Below, in pieces: positions 6,650-12,245 of a stretch of 12,245 bases of DNA. The position numbers and the translations under genes were made by a program. Numbering within the stretch: the first letter of the stretch is position 1; the number at the start of each line of letters is the position of its first letter. Below the pieces are notes generated by a model. The model was not told the origin of the DNA. It searched no databases and saw nothing but the letters and a program-made list of their open reading frames with translations. Source of the DNA: Akkermansiaceae bacterium UBA4589 (lineage in GTDB: Bacteria > Verrucomicrobiota > Verrucomicrobiia > Verrucomicrobiales > Akkermansiaceae); NCBI GenBank assembly GCA_002387565.1, contig DGJT01000044.1:1-12245 (forward strand), read 5' to 3'.

Positions 6650-6720
6650 ACGAATTTTAGGGGCTCTGTATCTTTTTGGGCGTGGCTTTTTTATAAGATT
6701 ATTGGGTTAAAATTAATATG

Positions 6721-6736
6721 AACAGAAATTACTGTT
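6721..6736. other. Short hairpin between thrS and infC
   Basis: AACAG (6721-6725) and CTGTT (6732-6736) form a 5-bp stem with a 6-nt AT loop, 15 nt after the thrS stop codon on the minus strand. It has no strong T-tract and is too weak to call a terminator. It may be a processing site or leader structure for infC, or nothing. Confidence 0.2.
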
Positions 6737-6750
6737 TTAATGCGTATAAA

Positions 6751-8694
6751 TCAACCTTTAAAAACAGAATCTACTGATTTTAAAGCAATTTCCTTAGTTA
6801 AACCATCAATAAAATCATCCAAAGACAATGAAACATCTTGTTCCGAACTAAAGTGACGAATAGAAACGGTTCTCTCCTCCGCCTCCTTGGCTCCTACTAC
6901 TACGAAATAAGGCACCCTATCTAAACGAGATTGACGAATTTTGGCGCCTACCTTGTCTGGGGATTGATCGAGTTTTACACGTACTTTTTGCGCTCTGAGT
7001 GCTTGAGTGATTTCCTGTGCGTACTCCAATGTCTTGTCCGAAATAGGCAACACACGTACTTGCTCAGGAGATAACCATGTAGGGAACTTGGCTTCAAAAT
7101 GCTCAATGAGCAATCCAGTAAATCTCTCCAATGAGCCAAATGGCGCACGGTGAATCATCACAGGACGATGCGGTTGGTTATCCGCACCTATATAACTCAA
7201 ATCAAAACGCTCAGGTAAATTGTAGTCCACCTGCACCGTACCTAACTGCCAGTCACGGCCAATCACATCTTTGACCACAAAGTCAATCTTAGGCCCGTAG
7301 AAGGCGGCTTCGCCCTCTTCCTCAGTGTATTCTACATCGAGTTTTTGTACCGCTTCACGCAGCGCGTTTTCAGCAGCATCCCAGTTCTCTGCGCTACCTA
7401 CGTACTTATCACTATTAGGATCTCTGAGCGATAATCTGACTTGGTAGTCTTTCATGCCGAGGGTCTTGAGCACCTCTTGTACTAAATCAAGACAGGTTTC
7501 AATCTCTCCTGCCACCTGCTCAGGTGTGCAGAACAAATGCGCATCATCTTGGGTAAAGCCACGCACTCGAGTCATGCCCGAGAGTTCACCACTCTGCTCC
7601 CAACGGTACACCGTACCAAACTCAGCCAAGCGCACTGGCATATCACGATAGCTACGATGCTCGCTCGCAAAAATCTTGATATGATGTGGGCAGTTCATCG
7701 GCTTGAGCAAAAATCCAGAAATAATGCCATCACGCAACTGATTCATCAAATCTGAACAGCTTGAGCCTTCTTCAGCTAAATTTTCAAAACTATCTCTATC
7801 CGCTAACGGCACAAACTGGCTCTCCTCGTAGTACGGGAAATGCCCACTCGTGCGGTATAAATCTAACTTGCCAATATGCGGGGTGAATACCTGACTGTAA
7901 CCCTGAGCATCTAATTTCTCTGTGATGAAATCTTGTAACTCACGACGGATAATGCCCCCCTTAGGTGTCCAGAGCACCAAGCCTTGACCCACTTGTTCAT
8001 CAATATGAAAGAGCTTCATATCCTTGCCTAATCTACGGTGGTCACGTTTTTTGGCTTCTTCTAGGCGCACGAGGTACTCCTCGAGCATGGTCTTGTTTTT
8101 AAAGCAAGTACCATACAAACGCTGTAACTGAGGGAGACTATCATCACCCTTATAAAAAGCACTCGCAACGCTCATCAATTTAAACGCCTTACAATTACCT
8201 GTACGAGCTACATGAGGCCCTGCACACAAATCCCAGAAATCGCCATTTTTGAACAATGAAATCTCCTCACCTTCGGGAATATCAGCAAGTAAATCCACCT
8301 TGAATCTCGATGGCTCTGCACGCTCAGATAACGCACTCAAGCGTCCAGAATTAGCAAGCTCCATAGCCTCGGCACGAGACACCACCTCTTTTTCAAAGAC
8401 TTGATTCTCCTTAACAATTTTTTTCATCTCAGCCTCAATCGCTGGAAAATCCTCAGGGCTCAAACGATGTGGCATCTCTAAATCATAGTAGAAACCATTC
8501 TCCACAGGAGGACCTGCTGCTAATTGAGCCTCTGGCCAAATACGCAAAACCGCCGTCGCCATCATATGCGCACAAGAGTGACGCAAACGCTCCAAATCAG
8601 ACATTTGGTAACGCTGCTCTAGGGTCTTTCTAGTCGCATTTACAGCTGATGAATGACTAGAAATAGCAGAAGAATCTTGATTTTTATCGGACAT
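6751..8694 (-). CDS. thrS: Threonyl-tRNA synthetase lacking the TGS domain
   Basis: ThrRS charges tRNA-Thr and hydrolyses Ser-tRNA-Thr. The editing domain is intact: HSCAH (H39, H43) and CAGPH (C157, H161). The class II catalytic core has motif 2 around RWEQSGELSGMTRVRGF and zinc ligands C335 (KPMNCPHH), H386 (TQDDAHLF) and H515 (MIHRAPFGS). An anticodon-binding domain (about 540-640) follows. E. coli ThrRS has about 62 residues of TGS domain before the editing domain; here only ~30 low-complexity, Ser/Gln-rich residues precede it, and an in-frame TAG 12 nt before the ATG rules out an N-terminal extension. Total length is still 647, partly because about 25 extra residues sit between FVPLADR and KPMNCP (about 295-330). 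No Shine-Dalgarno sequence is visible. It is probably first in the operon running to the arsM-like gene. Confidence 0.96.
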   Translation of the reverse strand: MSDKNQDSSAISSHSSAVNATRKTLEQRYQMSDLERLRHSCAHMMATAVLRIWPEAQLAAGPPVENGFYYDLEMPHRLSPEDFPAIEAEMKKIVKENQVFEKEVVSRAEAMELANSGRLSALSERAEPSRFKVDLLADIPEGEEISLFKNGDFWDLCAGPHVARTGNCKAFKLMSVASAFYKGDDSLPQLQRLYGTCFKNKTMLEEYLVRLEEAKKRDHRRLGKDMKLFHIDEQVGQGLVLWTPKGGIIRRELQDFITEKLDAQGYSQVFTPHIGKLDLYRTSGHFPYYEESQFVPLADRDSFENLAEEGSSCSDLMNQLRDGIISGFLLKPMNCPHHIKIFASEHRSYRDMPVRLAEFGTVYRWEQSGELSGMTRVRGFTQDDAHLFCTPEQVAGEIETCLDLVQEVLKTLGMKDYQVRLSLRDPNSDKYVGSAENWDAAENALREAVQKLDVEYTEEEGEAAFYGPKIDFVVKDVIGRDWQLGTVQVDYNLPERFDLSYIGADNQPHRPVMIHRAPFGSLERFTGLLIEHFEAKFPTWLSPEQVRVLPISDKTLEYAQEITQALRAQKVRVKLDQSPDKVGAKIRQSRLDRVPYFVVVGAKEAEERTVSIRHFSSEQDVSLSLDDFIDGLTKEIALKSVDSVFKG

Positions 8695-8754
8695 GATAGC
8701 CCACTATTAAAGCCAACCCCCACAAAATTCAACAAAAAAGGGTAGCTGGCGCTA

Positions 8755-8782
8755 ATTGATAGTTGAGAATGGAGAATTGAAA
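8755..8782. repeat. Four degenerate 7-bp tandem repeats
   Basis: Read on the plus strand the units are ATTGATA, GTTGAGA, ATGGAGA and ATTGAAA, contiguous and sharing the pattern (A/G)T(T/G)GA(T/G/A)A with one or two changes each. They lie about 60-90 nt upstream of the thrS start, inside its probable leader. Short heptad tandem repeats of this kind occur in intergenic regions of cyanobacteria and some other phyla. Function is unknown. Confidence 0.5.
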
Positions 8783-8797
8783 TTTAATGCCTCACTA

Positions 8798-8803
8798 ATT
8801 ATA
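8798..8803 (-). promoter_or_regulatory. Candidate -10 box for the thrS operon
   Basis: A perfect TATAAT lies on the minus strand 104 nt upstream of the thrS ATG. No good -35 hexamer is found at 16-18 nt, so support is weak. If real, the transcript has a leader of roughly 95 nt that carries the heptad repeats. Confidence 0.25.
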
Positions 8804-8867
8804 GGTACAAAACCCAACCAACGACCATCACTTCGCATCCTTACTCACCATCTACTCAATATTATAA

Positions 8868-9251
8868 TTAAAATTCATCTGCATTTTTGGATTTAATAAC
8901 TCCATCTGCATATAAAATCAAAAAAGTATCACCGTCCAACGGATTAGTAAATACTGCCAAACCAGTAGAATGATCATCTTGATTATATTGTACTAACCTC
9001 ACTCTAGCTTCATTGGCTAATTCAGAATTTTTCTCCTCTAAATTCAAGTAGATGCTCTCAAGCTCTATATAACCAATATTTTTTCTTACTGACTCATAAG
9101 CCTCATAAAACTCTGTAATAACAATTTTAGGTTTATTAATTTGAGCATGAAACTTACCTGCATGATGGGCTACCACAAGATATATCCCATAAAAAAGAAA
9201 TGGCGCCAAAGCCAACGTAAAGTAAAAGCTAACGTTTTGCTTAGCGCTCAT
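8868..9251 (-). CDS. Hypothetical single-span membrane protein
   Basis: This 127-residue protein has one strong hydrophobic segment at about residues 9-28 (FYFTLALAPFLFYGIYLVV) followed by a polar, mixed alpha/beta domain. The domain is rich in charged and aromatic residues and ends in ILYADGVIKSKNADEF. The topology fits an anchored periplasmic or extracytoplasmic domain, or an uncleaved signal anchor. I do not recognise the family. It stands alone, separated from the SPFH gene by the long palindrome and from thrS by 173 nt. No Shine-Dalgarno sequence precedes the ATG. The composition is AT-rich like the 446-724 gene, and both could be accessory genes. The residue pattern makes it very probably coding. 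Confidence 0.6.
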   Translation of the reverse strand: MSAKQNVSFYFTLALAPFLFYGIYLVVAHHAGKFHAQINKPKIVITEFYEAYESVRKNIGYIELESIYLNLEEKNSELANEARVRLVQYNQDDHSTGLAVFTNPLDGDTFLILYADGVIKSKNADEF

Positions 9252-9304
9252 AACTTTTAAAAAATCGAGCTCTGGTTAAAATTTCGCATTCAAGCGAAGT
9301 TTAC

Positions 9305-9430
9305 AAATAACGAGGGATTTTGGATGAAAAAAGGCGGCGCAGGAGCATTTTGAGGGCGAGTGTAGAAAAGCTACTCGACCCTGAAAAAATGTGATTTAGC
9401 TGCCTTTTTCCGCCAAAAGAACCGTTATTT
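9305..9430. repeat. 126-bp imperfect palindrome (MITE- or REP-like), possible terminator
   Basis: The outer tips AAATAACG (9305-9312) and CGTTATTT (9423-9430) match exactly. Moving inwards, TTTTGG...AAAAAAGGCGGC pairs with GCTGCCTTTTT...CCAAAA, and CATTTT-GAGGGCGAGT pairs with ACTCGACCCTGAAAAAATG, around an ~11-nt loop (GTAGAAAAGCT). Each arm is roughly 55 nt with small bulges. The right tip overlaps the last base of the SPFH stop codon by one nt. On the minus strand, GCGCCGCCTTTTTT within the distal arm gives a GC-then-T pattern that could end transcription of the SPFH operon. The size and symmetry suit a folded palindromic repeat or a small non-autonomous mobile element. No second copy is in this window. 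Confidence 0.7.
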
Positions 9431-10389
9431 TATTTTTTAAGTTTGTCGAAAACGGTGGTCATACTGGCAACAGCCCCACCAACATCTGCGATATTCGCTG
9501 GGAGTATGACGGTGTTGGTTTCTTTGGCTAGTTTGCCAAATTCTTTGATGTATTGCTCGGCTACTCTGAGGTTTACGGCATCTTGTCCGCCTTGATCTTG
9601 GATAGCTAGCGCAATGTTTTTGATTCCTTCGGCTGTGGCTGTGGCAAGGAGCTCAATTTCGCGGGCTTTACCCTCGGCTTCATTAATTTGGCTGAGCTTG
9701 GTAGCTTCTGATTGCTTAATTGCGGCTTGCTTCTCACCTTCGGCACGGTTAATTTGTGCTTCTCTGTCACCTTCTGAGATAGCAATTTGTGCACGACGTT
9801 CACGTTCAGCACGCATTTGTTTCTCGAGCGCGTCAGTTACGGTTTTAGGTGGGGTAATGTTAGATATTTCATAGCGAGTGATTTTGAGTCCCCACGGTTC
9901 ACTGGCTTTGTCTAAAGCTGTAATAATGTTAGCATTTACGGTGTCACGCTCTTCGAATGTTTTATCAAGCTCTAATTTACCAATTTCTGAACGCAAGGTA
10001 GTTTGGGCTAATTGACTCGCAGCAAAGAAGAAGTTCTCAATACCGTAACTAGCTCTGCGTGGGTCAAGCACTTGTAAATAAAGTACACCATCAATTTCGA
10101 TAGCTATGTTGTCCTTAGTGATACACATTTGTGAGGCAACATCTACAGCAAACTCTTTGAGGGAGTGCTTGTAGGCTACTTTGTCTAAGAACGGGATAAG
10201 TATGTGAAATCCAGCTTCATAAGTAGCGTAGTATTTACCAAGTCGCTCAATAATGTAGGCTTGTTTTTGCGGAACAATACGAATCGCATTAAATAATACG
10301 ATAATGGCTATTACAGCTATAATGATGAATACAACGGCTCCTGCGTCAAGAGCAGCTAATAAGTTTAAGTTTGGTGTTAGTTGTTGCAT
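9430..10389 (-). CDS. qmcA: SPFH/stomatin-family protein (slipin/QmcA-type)
   Basis: This 319-residue membrane scaffold has an N-terminal membrane segment (about 17-34). The SPFH/PHB domain (about 36-200) carries VPQKQAYIIERLGKY, GFHILIPFLDKV and DNIAIEIDGVLYLQVLDP. A charged Ala/Glu-rich coiled coil (about 190-255) follows, then a C-terminal segment with NTVILPANIADVG. This is the paraslipin/QmcA architecture; such proteins form large oligomers in membrane microdomains and are linked to FtsH or protein quality control in known cases. It follows an NfeD-like gene by 25 nt, the classical partner. The family is secure, but orthology to E. coli QmcA is inferred from domain order. The start is fixed at ATG 10389, with no Shine-Dalgarno sequence visible. 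Confidence 0.92.
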   Translation of the reverse strand: MQQLTPNLNLLAALDAGAVVFIIIAVIAIIVLFNAIRIVPQKQAYIIERLGKYYATYEAGFHILIPFLDKVAYKHSLKEFAVDVASQMCITKDNIAIEIDGVLYLQVLDPRRASYGIENFFFAASQLAQTTLRSEIGKLELDKTFEERDTVNANIITALDKASEPWGLKITRYEISNITPPKTVTDALEKQMRAERERRAQIAISEGDREAQINRAEGEKQAAIKQSEATKLSQINEAEGKAREIELLATATAEGIKNIALAIQDQGGQDAVNLRVAEQYIKEFGKLAKETNTVILPANIADVGGAVASMTTVFDKLKK

Positions 10390-10414
10390 AATATAATTAA
10401 GGTTTAATGGAAAA

Positions 10415-10855
10415 TTAAGGTTCTACGGTAAAGCATAGATCTTCTTTACTGGTGATGGTGACTAATGATTTTTCTGTAATGTCTACAGTAGCTGTGGCTT
10501 TCCAGCTAGTGCCATTATACTCGACTCGTCCATAGCCATTGGCGGGTATGTCTTTGATGACGACTACTTTTTTGTTGACCCAATCTTGCTCATTTAAATC
10601 AGTAGATACGATATTACTTTCTTTGCCATTAAACCATGTTTTAATATATCTACGTAGTATAAATAGTGAGGCAAATCCAACTGCTGTAAAAATAACTAGT
10701 TGAATTATTAAATTTTCTGGGAATATGCCGCACACAGCAAGTAAGCTAACCACCCATGCTGAAAAAGCAAAAAAGACGAGCACCACTCCTGGAACAATAA
10801 ATTCCAAGATAAGAAAAGCTACACCAATAAAAAACCAAAGTAAGGCGGGATCCAT
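10415..10855 (-). CDS. NfeD-like membrane protein (short, protease-less form)
   Basis: This 146-residue protein opens with a cluster of membrane segments (about 5-70) containing WFFIGVAFLILEFIVPGVVL, the typical start of short NfeD proteins (YbbK-like). After FILRRYIKTW the chain turns soluble: the C-terminal ~75 residues have the OB-fold pattern of NfeD (GYGRVEYNGTSWKATA, then a basic-acidic strand). The ClpP-class serine protease domain of long NfeD is absent. NfeD proteins act with SPFH partners in membrane domain organisation, and here the SPFH gene is directly downstream. The gene starts 16 nt after the stop of the upstream glycosyltransferase gene, with no Shine-Dalgarno sequence. Confidence 0.9.
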   Translation of the reverse strand: MDPALLWFFIGVAFLILEFIVPGVVLVFFAFSAWVVSLLAVCGIFPENLIIQLVIFTAVGFASLFILRRYIKTWFNGKESNIVSTDLNEQDWVNKKVVVIKDIPANGYGRVEYNGTSWKATATVDITEKSLVTITSKEDLCFTVEP

Positions 10856-10871
10856 AATCTAAAAAACGAAG

Positions 10872-12173
10872 TCAACGGTGATTTTTGCCTTTTAATATAG
10901 CCAAAATCGACACTATTAAAAATCCTACCAGTATTAAGCTCCATTGCAAGAATAAAGTCCACACAGGGTGCTGCCATATCCCTAATATTGATCGCTCTAT
11001 ATAAGCTTGGTAATAGACAACGCCCACACCGGTCCATAGCCATAATGGCCATGTTTTTCTTATACCCAACATCGCAATAAAGACCACTATCCAGCTTAGG
11101 TACCAGTAAGTCAGCAACGGAGTCGTCATTAACAGAGCCGCTAACACCATAAACATAAGATGCTCTATGCGCTTACTAGTAAAACTAATGAGCATAACTA
11201 ACGCCATAAAAATTTTAACACACCAAGCATTCGCTAATTGTGGGTCAATACCAGAATGAACTAACAAAACATGTAGCCCAGAATTTCCATGAAAATGCTT
11301 ACCAAAATATTGAGTAGCCTCCCACCACGTCGTCACATCTTGTAAATAAGGCAGCCACAAAATAAAAAATAAGCTAATTGCTAACGCAGGTTGCCACCAC
11401 CATTCTTTGAGCCATTGCTTTTTATTAAATGCCTTAATCCATGTAGTCAATACCCATAAACCTAACCATGGCAGAAAAAACACAGCGACTAATTTAATCT
11501 GTATGGCACAAGCCAGCGCAACCCATGCCCAAGGCCTGGTCGACGTGCGTTGCCACGCATAAGCCATCGCAACCATACTCAAGACAAACAGATAATCATA
11601 ATGCCCTTCCCCCATGAAACTGAGCAAAATACAAGGATTCAACGCGTAAATAGCTAACACGCTCCACCTAGCAGACCAGCGCAATTTAGGTTTTTTCTGC
11701 AACCGTGACCATCTCCACAACAGCAAGAAAATCAAGCCTTCAAATAACCCTGCTAATAGTTTGAAAACACGCAAATCATCCCAAATCCATGCAGCAGCAG
11801 CAAAATAATACTGAGCTAAGGGCGGGTAGATAGTCGTCACATCTCGATGGTTCATCCCTTGCCAAATTTCATCTTGATAAGGGGCTCTACTAGGGTCATC
11901 AGCCACCACCTCGTAAGGACTTTCCCCAGCTAACACTAAACGACCCTCCCATAGGTAACGATTCACATCATCTGAGGCAGGTACCGCCACATACACCCAA
12001 TATCGAGCTGCAATAGCAACCACAATTAAGAGAAAAATTAGCAATTTTTTATGTGCAGGTGCAGAGTTTTGAACCGCCTTAATCCAAAGTAGAAAACAAG
12101 CACTTAACCCCAAAAATAGACCACAAAATATCAATCTTCCAGTCAAATTAAGGTTGTCTAAGAGTATTTCCAT
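10872..12173 (-). CDS. Polytopic membrane glycosyltransferase-like protein (GT-C fold)
   Basis: This 433-residue protein has about 10-12 hydrophobic helices. After the second helix comes an acidic loop, VPASDDVNRYLWEGR (64-78, D68 and D69), followed by SPYEV and YPPLAQYYF (116-124). A first-loop acidic pair with a YPP motif is the hallmark of GT-C enzymes that use polyprenyl-phosphate sugars, such as GT87/DUF2029 mannosyltransferases. GEGHYDY (188-194) and TYWYLSW (355-361) resemble later conserved patches. The sugar, acceptor and pathway cannot be read from sequence. It is first in a unit with NfeD and SPFH genes (16 nt spacing), which suggests co-expression but no known pathway. No Shine-Dalgarno sequence is visible. 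A different integral-membrane family is possible, but GT-C is the best fit. Confidence 0.75.
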   Translation of the reverse strand: MEILLDNLNLTGRLIFCGLFLGLSACFLLWIKAVQNSAPAHKKLLIFLLIVVAIAARYWVYVAVPASDDVNRYLWEGRLVLAGESPYEVVADDPSRAPYQDEIWQGMNHRDVTTIYPPLAQYYFAAAAWIWDDLRVFKLLAGLFEGLIFLLLWRWSRLQKKPKLRWSARWSVLAIYALNPCILLSFMGEGHYDYLFVLSMVAMAYAWQRTSTRPWAWVALACAIQIKLVAVFFLPWLGLWVLTTWIKAFNKKQWLKEWWWQPALAISLFFILWLPYLQDVTTWWEATQYFGKHFHGNSGLHVLLVHSGIDPQLANAWCVKIFMALVMLISFTSKRIEHLMFMVLAALLMTTPLLTYWYLSWIVVFIAMLGIRKTWPLWLWTGVGVVYYQAYIERSILGIWQHPVWTLFLQWSLILVGFLIVSILAILKGKNHR

Positions 12174-12223
12174 AAAGATTTAAGGCCTAAAAACCACGTA
12201 AAAATAAAGGTTTATCCTATCAA

Positions 12224-12242
12224 AAAGCATTTTTTTTGCTTT
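12224..12242 (-). terminator. Weak terminator-like hairpin at the right edge
   Basis: AAAGCA (12224-12229) pairs with TGCTTT (12237-12242) around seven T residues on the plus strand. On the minus strand the stem is followed by further T residues. It would end transcription coming from a gene beyond the window before the GT-C gene, but a 6-bp, AT-rich stem is marginal. Confidence 0.25.
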
Positions 12243-12245
12243 CAC

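Overview
The window is an almost entirely minus-strand stretch of a bacterial chromosome with moderate-to-low GC. The only plus-strand gene is the cut-off end of a beta-propeller gene at the left edge. Four things suggest a member of the PVC superphylum, most likely Verrucomicrobiota (inference, about 60% sure): a threonyl-tRNA synthetase without a TGS domain, a tyrA-aroA-cmk-plsC gene order, an NHL-propeller C-terminus of a kind common in Planctomycetota and Verrucomicrobiota, and a long-form ArsM-like methyltransferase with an insertion in its methyltransferase domain. Most genes also lack a Shine-Dalgarno sequence.

Layout, left to right. (1) 1-189 (+) is the C-terminal end of an NHL/6-bladed beta-propeller protein. 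It abuts 203-406 (-), a remnant holding only the first ~68 residues of lgt, which looks like a rearrangement scar. (2) 446-724 (-) is a small AT-rich hypothetical gene. (3) 868-8694 (-) is a compact run read in the order thrS, infC, small lipoprotein, tyrA, aroA, cmk, plsC, arsM-like. Most spacings are 1-17 nt; the exceptions are infC (about 56 or 100 nt after thrS, depending on its start) and tyrA (79 nt after the lipoprotein gene). It joins translation (ThrS, IF-3), aromatic amino acid synthesis (TyrA, AroA), nucleotide metabolism (Cmk), phospholipid synthesis (PlsC) and a putative metalloid methyltransferase. (4) 8868-9251 (-) is a hypothetical single-span membrane protein. (5) 9430-12173 (-) is a three-gene membrane cluster: a GT-C type glycosyltransferase-like protein, an NfeD-like protein and a slipin/QmcA-type SPFH protein. 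NfeD and SPFH proteins are a well-known functional pair.

Non-coding signals include a ~126-bp imperfect palindrome directly after the SPFH gene (9305-9430), four degenerate heptads upstream of thrS (8755-8782), a nested inverted repeat downstream of arsM (775-835), and a textbook ribosome binding site driving a six-codon mini-ORF in front of tyrA (5633-5667).

I see no complete novel defence or mobile system here. The most unusual points are the infC reading frame that continues upstream with no ATG/GTG/TTG start, the TGS-less ThrS, the ArsM-like gene embedded in a housekeeping operon, the lgt scar and the long palindrome. No gene-free stretch exceeds 300 bases.
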